Positions 28,938 through 41,579 of a DNA stretch of 64,000 nt are shown in pieces. A program made the translations under genes and the position numbers. Position 1 is the stretch's first letter, and the number at the start of each line of letters is the position of its first letter. The stretch is taken from the NCBI RefSeq assembly GCF_014171595.1, contig NZ_CP050451.1, positions 5,146,001-5,210,000 of the forward strand, written 5' to 3'. The notes below the pieces were generated by a model. It saw only the letters and a list, made by a program, of their open reading frames with translations, made no database searches and was not told where the DNA came from. The DNA is from Massilia sp. Se16.2.3. Lineage in GTDB: Bacteria; Pseudomonadota; Gammaproteobacteria; Burkholderiales; Burkholderiaceae_D.

Positions 28938-30602
28938 CTATTCCTGCCCGATCAGCACCACCTTGTTGCGCGACTCGAACTGCACCTTGCCGCCCTTGAC
29001 GATGGCGCGCGTGCCCGAATACCAGTCGCGCACGGTCTGGCCGTCCATGAAGACGCCCGTCACCGGCACCGCGACCGGTTTATCAAGCGGCAGGTCCAGC
29101 GCGACGACCACGCGGTCGACCACGCCATTCTTTTCATAGGTGCGCTTGAAGGTGTAGGGATAGTGCTGGAGCATGCGGTGCACGCCGGCGCCCACGGCCG
29201 GATGCGCCTGGCGGAAGCGCGCCAGCCTGGCCCAGTGTTCGCGCACGTCGCGCACGCGGTTCAGTCCGCGCTGGGCGTTCGATGCCAGTTCGTCCCAGTT
29301 CATGAACGAGCGCAGCGTGGCGTCGCCCTCGGCGCCCTCCACTTTCAACAGGCGCGCGGTCTCGTCGCCGTAGTAGACCTGGGCGGCGCCCGGCGCCAGC
29401 AGCAGCTTGTTGGCCGTCTCGTAGGGGCGCTCGCGCATGGCGTCATAGGGCTTGTCGTCGTCGTGCGAACTGACGTAGTTCAGCACCGAATAACCCTTCA
29501 TCGGTCCTTGCAGGGCCTGGGAATAATCGCTGAACAGCTTTTCGTAGGGCTCGGCGGCGTCGGTCTTCATGCCGAAGTTGATCATGCTGTCGAAGCCCTG
29601 GGCCGGGTAGTCCACCTTTGTTCCGCCCAGGTCGAACGCGCGGCCGTGCTTGATGCTGTAGTTGTAGACCTCGGAGGTCATGTAGAAGGGCGTGTCGCCC
29701 AGCTTCTTGTCCGGGTTTGCCCGCTTCCAGTCCTCGAAGGCGGCGCTCGCGACCTTCTTCAGGTCTTTCCACACGCCCGGTTCGGTATGCTTGACGGTGT
29801 CGGCGCGGAAGCCGTCGAAGCCGTATTTGCGTACCCAGTCGGCATGCCACTTCATCAGGTAGTAGCGCGGCGCGCGCGGGTAGCCGGTGCGCTTGAAGAA
29901 GGCGTCGAGCTCTTTCACCTCGCGCTCGTAGCGCCCTTCCCGCTTCCATTTCTCCGTCAGGTGCGGCGGCAGCGCCACGGGGTCGTTGCGGTCGGTGCGG
30001 ATGTCGGGCAGGTTCTTCACCAGTGTGCATTCGATGGTCGTGCGCGCGTCCTTGTAGGTGCAGGCCGGGCTCGTACGTACCCATTCCGCCGGCCACACCG
30101 GATCGAGATCGGTCACCGGTCCCGTGTGGTTCATCACCACGTCGAGCAGCACGCGAATGCCGTGCGCATGCGCGGTGTCGACCAGGGTTTTCAGCTCGTC
30201 CTCGGTGCCGAGATTGGCATCGACCGCCGTGAAGTCGCGCGCCCAGTAGCCATGGAAGCCATAGCTTTTACCGGTGCCTTCGTCGGTGCCGGCATGGATC
30301 TGCTCGACGGGCGGCGTGATCCAGATGGCGGTCACGCCCAGCTCGTCGAAATACCCTTCCTTGATTTTCGCCGTGATGCCGGCGAAATCGCCTCCCATGA
30401 AACCACGCAGTTTTGCCGCATCGTTCTTGCGTCCATAGGCCAGGTCGTTGGCCGGGTTGCCGTTGTTGAAGCGGTCCGTCAGGAGGAAGTAGACGGTCGC
30501 GTTCTCCCATGTGAAGGGTTTGCTCGGCGCCGACCACGGTGCGGCGGCGTGGGCCGAGCCAAGGCCCAGCAGCAGGGAGACGGCAAGTGCGGGTAGTTTC
30601 AT
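28938..30602 (-). CDS. periplasmic alpha-amylase, GH13 (MalS-like)
   Basis: Encodes 554 aa with a signal peptide ending SAHA near residue 19. The GH13 barrel begins ATVYFLLTDRFNNGNPAND. The catalytic residues are Asp in GFDGFRADTVKH, Glu in YMTSEVYN and Asp in SSHDDD. GFHGYWARDF and the overall length resemble periplasmic maltodextrin-degrading amylases of the MalS type. It should cut alpha-1,4 links in maltodextrins inside the periplasm. It is the last of three leftward genes (MFS carrier, phosphoglucomutase, amylase), 23 bases after phosphoglucomutase, so it is probably in their operon. Confidence 0.9.
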   Translation of the reverse strand: MKLPALAVSLLLGLGSAHAAAPWSAPSKPFTWENATVYFLLTDRFNNGNPANDLAYGRKNDAAKLRGFMGGDFAGITAKIKEGYFDELGVTAIWITPPVEQIHAGTDEGTGKSYGFHGYWARDFTAVDANLGTEDELKTLVDTAHAHGIRVLLDVVMNHTGPVTDLDPVWPAEWVRTSPACTYKDARTTIECTLVKNLPDIRTDRNDPVALPPHLTEKWKREGRYEREVKELDAFFKRTGYPRAPRYYLMKWHADWVRKYGFDGFRADTVKHTEPGVWKDLKKVASAAFEDWKRANPDKKLGDTPFYMTSEVYNYSIKHGRAFDLGGTKVDYPAQGFDSMINFGMKTDAAEPYEKLFSDYSQALQGPMKGYSVLNYVSSHDDDKPYDAMRERPYETANKLLLAPGAAQVYYGDETARLLKVEGAEGDATLRSFMNWDELASNAQRGLNRVRDVREHWARLARFRQAHPAVGAGVHRMLQHYPYTFKRTYEKNGVVDRVVVALDLPLDKPVAVPVTGVFMDGQTVRDWYSGTRAIVKGGKVQFESRNKVVLIGQE

Positions 30603-30625
30603 GCAGGGTTCCTGTAGGTTGAAAA

Positions 30626-32340
<1,715 letters not shown>

Positions 32341-32362
32341 AATGGTGGCGCGCAGGCGCGGT

Positions 32363-33685
32363 TTAATTGCGTGCCTTGTCCGTCACGGCCAGCGTCAGTA
32401 CGGCGGCAACGAGCATGCAGCCGCCACCGAGCGCCAGCGTCAGCACCGTGTGGCCGTCGAAGAAGGCGCGCGTGACGAAACCGAGCAGCAGGCCGCTGAC
32501 GATCTGCGGGATCACCACGAAGAAGTTGAACAGGCCCATGAAGTAACCCATGCGCTTGGCCGGCAGCGAGCCCGCCAGGATCGCGTACGGCATGGTGAGG
32601 ATGCTCGCCCAGGCGATGCCGACGCCGATCATCGGCAGCATCAGCATGTCGCGCTCGTGGATCAGGGCGATGCTCGCCAGGCTGATGCCGCCGATGGCGA
32701 GGCAGGTGAAGTGCACCGTCTTGCGGCTGGTCGCACGGGCAAAGACCGGCAGGATGAAGGCGGCCAGCGCGGAGACGCCGCTGTACACCGCGAACATGAT
32801 GCCGACGTGGTTGCCGGCCGCCTGGTAGGCCGCCGACTGGGCGTCGCGCGTGCCCCAGACGGTATCGGCAATCGCGCTGCCGGTATAGATCCACATGGCG
32901 AAGAGCGCGATCCAGGTGAAGAACTGGACAAAGGCCAGCTGCACCATCGTTTTCGGCATCCTGGCAAAACCGCCGACGATTTCGGCCAGCGCCACGCCGA
33001 CATTGCGTGCCTGCTGGCGCTCGTGCTGAAAGCTGTCCAGGTCGGGCGGCGGCAGTTCGTCGGCGGTGAACACGGTCCAGCTGACGGCCGTCATGAACAC
33101 CACGGCACCGGCGTAGAAGGAGTAGCGCACGGTGTCGGGAATCATGCCGTCCACCGGCACGTTCGAGACACCGAGCTCGGTGAAGATCGTCGGCAGCAGC
33201 GAGGCGATCACCGCGCCACAGCCGATGAAGAAGGTCTGCATCGCGTAGCCGGCCGTCTGCTGCGAGGCGTCGAGCTTGTCGCCGACGAAGGCGCGGAAGG
33301 GCTCCATCGAGACGTTGATCGCCGCGTCCATCATCCACAGTACGGCCACGGCCATCCACAGCGCCGAGGAATTCGGCATCAGGAACAGGGCGATGGCGGC
33401 CAGCAGCGCGCCGATGAAGAAGAAGGGACGGCGCCGGCCCCACTTCGGGTGCCAGGTGTTGTCGCTCATGTAGCCGATCACCGGCTGCACCAGCAGGCCC
33501 GTGACCGGCGCGGCCAGCCAGAACAGGGCCAGGTCGTCGGGATTGGCGCCCAGGGTCGAAAAGATGCGGCTGGTATTGGCGTTCTGCAGGGCGAAGCCGA
33601 ACTGGATGCCGAAGAAGCCGAAGCTCATGTTCCACAGCTGCCAGAACGACAGGCGTGGCTTGAGCGCGTTGGTATGCATGTCCAT
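32363..33685 (-). CDS. MFS sugar transporter, SUC/GPH-type (maltose/maltodextrin)
   Basis: Encodes 440 aa from the ATG at 33685, with GGGGA just upstream. It has twelve predicted membrane helices and features of the sucrose/maltose proton symporters (MFS, SUC-type): SFGFFGIQFGFALQNAN at the start, GYMSDNTWHPKWGRRRPF in the first loop, and PYAILAGSLPAKRMGYFMG in the second half. It probably brings maltose or short maltodextrins across the inner membrane with protons. The substrate is inferred from family and the surrounding genes. It heads the carrier-pgm-amylase operon and diverges from a second SUC-type carrier, with two HexR-like sites between them. Confidence 0.88.
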   Translation of the reverse strand: MDMHTNALKPRLSFWQLWNMSFGFFGIQFGFALQNANTSRIFSTLGANPDDLALFWLAAPVTGLLVQPVIGYMSDNTWHPKWGRRRPFFFIGALLAAIALFLMPNSSALWMAVAVLWMMDAAINVSMEPFRAFVGDKLDASQQTAGYAMQTFFIGCGAVIASLLPTIFTELGVSNVPVDGMIPDTVRYSFYAGAVVFMTAVSWTVFTADELPPPDLDSFQHERQQARNVGVALAEIVGGFARMPKTMVQLAFVQFFTWIALFAMWIYTGSAIADTVWGTRDAQSAAYQAAGNHVGIMFAVYSGVSALAAFILPVFARATSRKTVHFTCLAIGGISLASIALIHERDMLMLPMIGVGIAWASILTMPYAILAGSLPAKRMGYFMGLFNFFVVIPQIVSGLLLGFVTRAFFDGHTVLTLALGGGCMLVAAVLTLAVTDKARN

Positions 33686-33837
33686 CTGTGTCCCCAAGCG
33701 GCCCGGCGCAGGTAGCCGGGCTCTCTGTATATGGCGAACGCTCCATTGATTGTCCTGCCGGCGCGGATGCCGTGCGGGAAGTGTCTGGGAGCGTCCCCGT
33801 CCGGTAGGCCAGGAGGACGGGCTAATGCAGGTCTATT

Positions 33838-33852
33838 TGTAGCAAAATAACA
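33838..33852. promoter_or_regulatory. HexR-like operator (site 1) between the two MFS genes
   Basis: TGTAG-CAAAA-TAACA matches the HexR-type left arm perfectly and the right arm in four of five bases. It shares the TAACA right arm with the second site at 33925-33939. The site lies 153 bases upstream of the leftward MFS gene. Confidence 0.5.
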
Positions 33853-33878
33853 TGGCATTTTCCGAGTGTCAATCGCGC

Positions 33879-33903
33879 GACATGGTAGTAAAATCGCCAT
33901 GTC
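33879..33903. promoter_or_regulatory. palindrome between the divergent MFS genes
   Basis: GACATGG (33879-33885) and CCATGTC (33897-33903) are perfect 7-bp arms around 11 bases that contain GTAGTAAAA. It lies midway between the two HexR-like sites and may bind a second regulator or be part of one array. Confidence 0.35.
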
Positions 33904-33924
33904 TATAAGGTGGCACGTCCATTT

Positions 33925-33939
33925 TGTAGTCAAATAACA
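33925..33939. promoter_or_regulatory. HexR-like operator (site 2) before the rightward MFS gene
   Basis: TGTAG-TCAAA-TAACA lies 18 bases before the ATG of the rightward MFS gene. It differs from the consensus at few positions and closely resembles site 1. Confidence 0.5.
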
Positions 33940-33957
33940 CAACAACACGGAGACACC

Positions 33958-35241
33958 ATGCTCGACTTCCAGCGCCGGCTGAGCCCTTCCTTCTACGCCC
34001 TGGCCAGCCTGCCCGCCACCGCCATGGGCTTTGCCCTGTGCATCCAGATTTCGGCGCTGAGCTGGTTACTGAGCACCAGGTACCACCTCGACATCCACGA
34101 GATCGGCATCGTCTGGGCCGCCGGCCCGCTGGCGGGCATCCTCGGCCAGGTCATTATCGGCTTCATCAGCGACAAGACCTGGTTCTGGGGCGGGCGGCGC
34201 CGGCCCTTCATCCTGGTCGGCGGCACGCTGGCGGCGCTGTCGGTCTTCCTGCTGCCGCGCATCGAGGTCGTGGCAAGCCTGCTCGGCACGGCCAACCTGC
34301 TGGTGGTGGCGGTGATCATCGCGCTGACGCTGGACCTGTCGATCAACATCAGCTTCAACCCCACCCGCTCGCTGATCGCCGACGTCACGCCCGAAGGCGA
34401 GGCGCGCACGCGCGGCTACACCTGGATGCAGACGATCTCCGGCTTCTGGGGCGTGATGGCTTACCTGATCGGCGCCTACATCGACAACTATGCGCTCATC
34501 TCGGTGGGCGTGTTCATCGTGCTGGCCTTTTCGGTGCTGCCGGTCTTCCTGATCGAGGAGCCGCGTGAACTGGCGCCAGCGCAGCAGGCTAGCGCCGAGG
34601 AGGCGACCAGCACCGACTGGGGCCAGCTGTGGCGCCTCTGGACCGCGCACGCCTTCAGCTGGTTCGGCGTGCAGGCCATGTTCGTCTACATCATTGCCTT
34701 CATCCAGCAGCACGTGGTGGCAAGCGGGGCCACGCCCTCTGAAGCGGCGGCGCAGTCGGGCCACGTGATCGCCATTTCCTTCGCCGTGATGAACGTGGTC
34801 GGCTTCCTGCTGCCGGCCCTGGTGCTGGCGCCCCTGGTCACGCGCTTTGGCAGGGTGCGCACCCAGGCGGGCTGCGTCGGCATCATGGCCCTGGCCTACT
34901 TTGCCATCGCCCTGTTCGCCCGCACTCCCGGCGCGCTCTACGCGCTGATGGCGGTGGTGGGCATCGGCTGGGCGGCCGTGGTCAGCCTGCCGTTCGCGAT
35001 CATGAGCGAGAAGGTGGACAAGCGCCGCATGGGCTTTTTCATGGGCCTCTTCAACCTGTCGGTGGTGCTGCCGCAGCTGGCCACGACGAGCGTCGGCTAT
35101 CTATTGAAATCGGCGGCCGACAAGAACGTGCTGTTCCTGATCTGCGGCGGCTGCCTCGCCGTCTCCAGCGTGCTCTGGCTGCTCGTACGCGAGAATAAAG
35201 CCGCGCCCGTCGCGGCGCCTGCGCTTGCGAGCGCTCACTAA
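33958..35241 (+). CDS. MFS sugar transporter, SUC/GPH-type (second copy)
   Basis: Encodes 427 aa from the ATG at 33958, after CGGAGA. Twelve membrane helices are predicted. Family features include GFALCIQISALSWLLS, GFISDKTWFWGGRRRPFIL and SEKVDKRRMGFFMGLFNLSVVLPQL. It diverges from the other SUC-type carrier (32363-33685) but is clearly distinct in sequence, so the two may handle different oligosaccharides. The start is close to HexR-like site 2. The esterase gene begins five bases after its stop, so the two are likely co-transcribed. Confidence 0.87.
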   Translation: MLDFQRRLSPSFYALASLPATAMGFALCIQISALSWLLSTRYHLDIHEIGIVWAAGPLAGILGQVIIGFISDKTWFWGGRRRPFILVGGTLAALSVFLLPRIEVVASLLGTANLLVVAVIIALTLDLSINISFNPTRSLIADVTPEGEARTRGYTWMQTISGFWGVMAYLIGAYIDNYALISVGVFIVLAFSVLPVFLIEEPRELAPAQQASAEEATSTDWGQLWRLWTAHAFSWFGVQAMFVYIIAFIQQHVVASGATPSEAAAQSGHVIAISFAVMNVVGFLLPALVLAPLVTRFGRVRTQAGCVGIMALAYFAIALFARTPGALYALMAVVGIGWAAVVSLPFAIMSEKVDKRRMGFFMGLFNLSVVLPQLATTSVGYLLKSAADKNVLFLICGGCLAVSSVLWLLVRENKAAPVAAPALASAH

Positions 35242-35245
35242 GCTC

Positions 35246-36133
35246 ATGAAAGCCCGTCACTCCATGACATTGACCCGCTCCCTCCTCGCGCTTGCCCTGG
35301 CCGCCACGCTCTGCGGTTTTGCTTCGGCGGCCGACAACATCGCGCCGCCACCAAAGGCATCCACCGCCCTGCCTGGTGTGAGCCTGCTGCCGGAACTTCC
35401 CGAGATGCCGGCCCTGAACCGCAAGCGGCAGGTGCGCCTCTACCTGCCGCCGGGCTATGCGACCTCGAACAAGCGCTACCCGGTTCTCTACATGCACGAT
35501 GGCCAGAACCTGTTCGACGATGCCACCGCCTATGCCGGCGAGTGGAAAGTCGACGAAACGCTCGATGCGCTGGCCAAGGAAGGCAAGCTGGAACTGATCG
35601 TGGTCGGCGTCGACAACGGCGGCGACAAGCGCATGACGGAACTGAACGCCTGGGACAACACGCGCTTCGGCGCCGCCGAGGGCAGGCAGTACATGGACTT
35701 CATCGTCAAGACGCTGAAACCCCTGATCGACGCCCGTTACCGCACCCTGCCCGACCGCGCGCATACCGCCATCATGGGCAGCTCGATGGGCGGGCTGGCC
35801 TCGCACTACGCGATCGCGCAGTATCCGGATGTCTTCAGCAAGGCGGGCGTGTTCTCGCCGGCCTACTGGACCGCCGAGCCCTCGTACGGCTTCATGGCGC
35901 AACATCCGCTGCCGAAGGACGCGCGGGTTTACCTGTTGATGGGCGAAAAGGAAGGCGAGTCGATGGTGCCGGATGTGGAACGCATGGCGCAGGTGGTGCG
36001 GACGAGCGGGCATCCGGCGGCGAATACGGTCTTGCGCATCGTGCCGGAACAGCGCCATAACGAGGGATTCTGGAGCGGGGAATTGCGGGCGGCGCTGCTG
36101 TGGATGTTTGCGGACCAGAAGGCGGCGCGCTAG
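35246..36133 (+). CDS. secreted esterase-family alpha/beta-hydrolase
   Basis: Encodes 295 aa. Start ATG 35246 is chosen; 35264 is an alternative. A signal peptide ends FASA near residue 28, so it is periplasmic. It belongs to the esterase D/feruloyl esterase-like group: VLYMHDGQNLFD near the start, GSSMGGLAS as the nucleophile elbow with catalytic Ser, the acid probably in the MGEKEG region, and His in EQRHNEGFW. It follows the MFS carrier by five bases and is probably in the same operon. It may remove acyl groups from carbohydrate or act on trehalose-type esters, but the substrate is inferred only from context. Confidence 0.8.
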   Translation: MKARHSMTLTRSLLALALAATLCGFASAADNIAPPPKASTALPGVSLLPELPEMPALNRKRQVRLYLPPGYATSNKRYPVLYMHDGQNLFDDATAYAGEWKVDETLDALAKEGKLELIVVGVDNGGDKRMTELNAWDNTRFGAAEGRQYMDFIVKTLKPLIDARYRTLPDRAHTAIMGSSMGGLASHYAIAQYPDVFSKAGVFSPAYWTAEPSYGFMAQHPLPKDARVYLLMGEKEGESMVPDVERMAQVVRTSGHPAANTVLRIVPEQRHNEGFWSGELRAALLWMFADQKAAR

Positions 36134-36139
36134 CGTCAA

Positions 36140-36300
36140 CGTAGGGCGGGGTGAATGTGGCCGGGGGCCTCATTCACGAGCCCACGCGGATTCAGGCAAC
36201 AGCGTATCGAAACGCTGAAGGAAACGCGAACGCCAACACTCAAATACCAGCGCTACTCAGCAGCCGGTGAGACCGCGTGGGCTCAAGAGCCCACCCTACG
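36140..36300. repeat. intergenic repeat with CGTAGGG/CCCTACG ends
   Basis: The ends CGTAGGG (36140-36146) and CCCTACG (36294-36300) are inverted. Inside, GAGCCCACGCGG (36178-36189) is the exact complement of CCGCGTGGGCTC (36273-36284), and GGGCTCAAGAGCCC (36279-36292) is itself a palindrome. No gene is present. The same outer ends bound the element at 28719-28935. Confidence 0.6.
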
Positions 36301-36337
36301 TGCCTGCGGCGACGAAGGTATGCGGATCTATATTGAA

Positions 36338-36363
36338 CGCGTGGACGGCCAGCCGTCCACGCG
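36338..36363 (-). terminator. stem-loop after the helicase gene, possible terminator
   Basis: CGCGTGGACGG (36338-36348) and CCGTCCACGCG (36353-36363) form an 11-bp stem with a four-base loop, seven bases beyond the helicase stop. The T-tract on the minus strand is poor (TTCAATAT), so termination may be weak. Confidence 0.45.
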
Positions 36364-36369
36364 ACGCCC

Positions 36370-38229
<1,860 letters not shown>

Positions 38230-38330
38230 GGATGAGTTGCTCTTAAATTGAAACGGAAGCGACAGTTTACACCGTCGTCCGCGGAGGCGTGGCTAAATTG
38301 CCACCAGTCCTCATTTTTGCGGTGAGGAAA

Positions 38331-38367
38331 AGAAAAAAGCCCTTGCAGGCATGGCCTGCAAGGGCTT
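38331..38367 (-). terminator. strong intrinsic terminator of the TonB-dependent receptor gene
   Basis: AAGCCCTTGCAGGC (38337-38350) and GCCTGCAAGGGCTT (38354-38367) form a perfect 14-bp stem with a three-base loop. On the minus strand it is followed by a T-rich tract (TTTTTTCTTTT). It lies 19 bases after the receptor stop. Confidence 0.9.
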
Positions 38368-38385
38368 GCTGTGATGCGGATGAAA

Positions 38386-41055
38386 TTACAGTTTGTAATT
38401 CAGACCCAACAGCATTTGACGGCCATATTTCACATAGCCGCGTGGACGGTCCGGCGAACCCGCATAGGTCTGGAAGTCGGTGTCGGTCAGGTTATTCACC
38501 TGGAACAGCACCGACAGGCCCTTCACTTGCGGGATGTCGTAACCGAGCTGCATGTCGACCACGGTGTCGCCCTTGACGAAGGTCAGCTCGCTGGCGCCGC
38601 CGATGCCGCCGATCTCGCCAACGAAGTCGCTGCGGCGACGGCCGCTGACGCGGGCCGAGAAGCCGTTCGCCTCGTAGTAGCCGGTCACGTTGAACACGCG
38701 CTTGGACAGGCCTGGCAGCGGGATATCCATGCTGCCGAAACGCTGGTCCTTGATCGCGATCTGGCTGCTGGTGAACGAGGCGTTGGCGGTGACGCCGAAG
38801 CCGGCCAGCATCGGGTGCAGCACTTCCAGCGGGGTCGACACGGCGAACTCGAGGCCGGCGATGCGGCCGCCGTCGCCGTTCTTCGGCTGGTTCATGGTGC
38901 CGATGTTGCTGGTGGCGCCTTCCAGGCGGTACTCCGAGAAGTCACGCGGCACGGTGATGTTGTAGATGTACGACTTCAGGTCCTTGTAGAAACCGGCAGC
39001 CGACACATAGCCCTTCTTGGCGAAGTACTTTTCGTAGGACAGGTCGATCTGGTTGGCGCGCCATGGATCCAGCTGGGCGTTGCCGCCGTTGCCGTACGGC
39101 GTACCGGTGCTCTGCTGGGTCAGGCCGACTTCCAGCGCGGCGTTCAACTGGTCGAGACGGGCGCGTGCCAGCGTGCGGCCGACGCCGAAGCGCAGGACCT
39201 GGTCTTCCGGCAGGGTCCAGGCCAGGTTCAGGCTAGGCAGGTAGTCGGTGTACTTCTTGCCGTCGGTGAGCGGCACCAGGTCGGCGAACGGCCAGGCGCG
39301 CAGCGTGTTCGCGGTCGAGCTCTGGTCGGTCTTGACGACCTGCACGCCGACGTTACCGCGCAGCGGCATGGCCATCAGTTCGGTGTCGATGTTGAGCTTG
39401 ACGTAGCCGGTCTTGACCTTCTCGTCGATCGACCAGTTCTTGGTCGCGCCCCAAGGCACCAGGATGGCCGGGGTGTACGGGCCGAAGTTCTGGGCCAGCA
39501 CGCCGTTGATGTCCCAGCTCAGGGTGTTCGGCAGCGCGTACAGGTCTTGCGAGCCGTTGACCACGTTGGCTGCGAAGCTGCCGTCGCCCAGCTTCGAGAA
39601 GCCGGTTTCCAGGTGCTGCTTTTCCTTCTCGCGCTTCGAGACGTTGAAGCCGACTTCGACGCTGCTGAACGGGCCGTTGCCGAACTTGTATTCGACGCTG
39701 GCACGGGCCGAGTTCAGCCTGTCGGTCATGTGCGGGGCGTTGACATAGCCTTCGCCGAACTGGCCGCCGATGCGGATGTCGGCCGGGTTGTCGTAGCTGC
39801 CCGACAGGTTCAGGTTCGGGATGGCGCCGTTGCCGTAGTCGAAGCCGAGGGTCTGGCGGGTGGCGCGGCCGGCGTTGATCTCGACCAGCTCTTCCTTGTG
39901 ATCGGCCTTCGAGTGGGAGAGGTCGATGATGCCGACCCAGTCGCCCGAGGTGAAGCGGTTGTTCCAGCCGAACGCGGTCAGCTTGTCGTCGCGCGACATG
40001 CGGTTGTTGCGCACGACCGGATTGACGTCGGTGGCGGTGCCGCTGACCATCACGCCGTTGACGATCTTCCCGTTGGTGAAGCCGACGGTGCCGTCGTCCT
40101 TCAGCGGGATTTCCATGCCGCGGCGGACTTCGTCCTGGTCGAAGCGCGAGTGGTACACGTCCAGGGTCGAGCTGAAGTTGCGGTTCGGGCGGTACTCAAG
40201 AACGCCCATCAGGCCGTCACGGACCTGGTTGCCGGTGGTGGCGAGGGCCTTCATGCCTTTCGGGACCTTGGCGGCCTGGCCATCCACGGTGCCGTCGACC
40301 CAATCCCAGGTCTCGAACTGTTCCGAGACGTTCGGCTTGTCCTGGCGCGCGTAGCCGATGGCCACGCCGATGGTGCGGTTGGCGAACTGGTCGACGTAGG
40401 AAGCGCTGACGCGGTTGCCGGTGTCCGGCGAACCGGCGCTGACTTCGCCCTTCGAATTGCGCTCGCCGCGCACGTTCAGGCTGATCGAGCGCTCGCGCAG
40501 CGACAGCGGCTTGATGGTCTGCAGGTCGACGGTGCCCGACAGGCCCTGGCCGACGAGGCCGGCGTCGCTGGTTTTGTAGACGGTGACGCCGTTGATCAGT
40601 TCGGACGGGTACTGGTCGTATTCGACGGTACGGTTCGAGCTGGTGCTGACCTGTTCGCGGCCGTTGAGCAAGGCGGTCGACAGGTCGCCCGAGGTGCCGC
40701 GGATGCTGATCTGCTGCGCCTGGCCATTGACGCGCTGGGCCGACAGGCCCGGCAGGCGTGCCAGCGATTCGGCGATCGAGATGTCCGGCAGCTTGCCGAT
40801 GTCTTCGGCGGAAATGGCTTCGACGACGCCGGTGGCGTCGCGCTTGACGGCGATTGCGTTTTCGATCGCGCGGCGGATGCCGGTGACCTGGACGGTCTGG
40901 ATCGGCGCCTCGGCCGCTGGCTCGGTGACCGCGGTTTGTGCGGTGGCGTTACCGGCCATGACCGATACGAAAATGGCGCAGCCGACCGCGACCGGGCTCA
41001 GCTGGAATGCAAGGCCTGCCGTGTTTGCAGTGCGCTTGTGTGCGGAATGTTTCAT
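38386..41055 (-). CDS. TonB-dependent outer-membrane receptor (maltodextrin type)
   Basis: Encodes 889 aa from the ATG at 41055, with an AGGGGA site upstream. It has an N-terminal signal sequence, a TonB-box-like segment (APIQTVQVTG), then the plug (SAEDIGKLPDISIAESLARLPG, near residues 70-100) and a 22-strand barrel that ends with the aromatic-type GLNYKL. It belongs to the Xanthomonas/Caulobacter-type receptor group that imports oligosaccharides. It should move maltodextrins over the outer membrane using TonB energy. The substrate is inferred from the neopullulanase operon divergent from it. Its end has a strong terminator, and degenerate and exact HexR-like sites lie upstream. Confidence 0.9.
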   Translation of the reverse strand: MKHSAHKRTANTAGLAFQLSPVAVGCAIFVSVMAGNATAQTAVTEPAAEAPIQTVQVTGIRRAIENAIAVKRDATGVVEAISAEDIGKLPDISIAESLARLPGLSAQRVNGQAQQISIRGTSGDLSTALLNGREQVSTSSNRTVEYDQYPSELINGVTVYKTSDAGLVGQGLSGTVDLQTIKPLSLRERSISLNVRGERNSKGEVSAGSPDTGNRVSASYVDQFANRTIGVAIGYARQDKPNVSEQFETWDWVDGTVDGQAAKVPKGMKALATTGNQVRDGLMGVLEYRPNRNFSSTLDVYHSRFDQDEVRRGMEIPLKDDGTVGFTNGKIVNGVMVSGTATDVNPVVRNNRMSRDDKLTAFGWNNRFTSGDWVGIIDLSHSKADHKEELVEINAGRATRQTLGFDYGNGAIPNLNLSGSYDNPADIRIGGQFGEGYVNAPHMTDRLNSARASVEYKFGNGPFSSVEVGFNVSKREKEKQHLETGFSKLGDGSFAANVVNGSQDLYALPNTLSWDINGVLAQNFGPYTPAILVPWGATKNWSIDEKVKTGYVKLNIDTELMAMPLRGNVGVQVVKTDQSSTANTLRAWPFADLVPLTDGKKYTDYLPSLNLAWTLPEDQVLRFGVGRTLARARLDQLNAALEVGLTQQSTGTPYGNGGNAQLDPWRANQIDLSYEKYFAKKGYVSAAGFYKDLKSYIYNITVPRDFSEYRLEGATSNIGTMNQPKNGDGGRIAGLEFAVSTPLEVLHPMLAGFGVTANASFTSSQIAIKDQRFGSMDIPLPGLSKRVFNVTGYYEANGFSARVSGRRRSDFVGEIGGIGGASELTFVKGDTVVDMQLGYDIPQVKGLSVLFQVNNLTDTDFQTYAGSPDRPRGYVKYGRQMLLGLNYKL

Positions 41056-41156
41056 TTGTCCCCTCAGATCAATACGACGTAATTTCCCGAAGACAGCTGC
41101 AGAGCCACGGCACGGGAGCGAGTTCAACGTTCTTTTGGACGTTCTGGCAAGAATTC

Positions 41157-41171
41157 TGTACTAAAACTAGA
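41157..41171. promoter_or_regulatory. degenerate HexR-like site before the TonB receptor
   Basis: TGTAC-TAAAA-CTAGA differs from the TGTAG-N5-CTACA pattern at two positions. It lies 102 bases upstream of the receptor ATG and its altered bases are shared with the site at 41453-41467. Confidence 0.35.
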
Positions 41172-41285
41172 TGCACTGTCAACGAGAGTTCATTTCCACT
41201 ACGCTATTCGCGAAGCCATAGCCCCGTTATATAGAATGAAACAGCAATTCGTTGTATGCCAGCTACATAAACATCCCTACAGCGT

Positions 41286-41300
41286 TGTAGTCGGACTACA
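41286..41300. promoter_or_regulatory. perfect HexR-like operator
   Basis: TGTAGTCGGACTACA is a complete palindrome in the TGTAG-N5-CTACA form, extended to T...A on each side. It is the best match in the window and sits midway between the TonB receptor and the neopullulanase operon. Confidence 0.65.
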
Positions 41301-41452
41301 AGTTGCTTGCTTTTCACCATCTGGGGGCGAAAATGCACCAACAGGGTGCGCGCTCAACCAGGCCCGTACAAACAGACAGTTCACCTGGCCAGTTTCCGGA
41401 AGACGAATTGCAATGCAGAAATTTTTGAGCGATGTCGCGTCAGAGCCCTGTA

Positions 41453-41467
41453 TGTACCTAAACTAGA
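41453..41467. promoter_or_regulatory. degenerate HexR-like site
   Basis: TGTAC-CTAAA-CTAGA repeats the variant seen at 41157-41171, including the following AT. It may be a weak operator or a separate regulator's site. Confidence 0.35.
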
Positions 41468-41564
41468 TCACCCTTGGCGTTGCCCAGTCCATGCGCGTGG
41501 TGTATTCTCAGCCCATTGGCAGAGCCACAAGCCTGTACTTTGCCATGCTTGCCCTGGATTGTTC

Positions 41565-41579
41565 TGTAGCCAAACTACG
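41565..41579. promoter_or_regulatory. HexR-like operator before the neopullulanase operon
   Basis: TGTAG-CCAAA-CTACG, one mismatch from a perfect palindrome in the arms, ends 39 bases before the neopullulanase ATG. This position suits repression. Confidence 0.6.
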
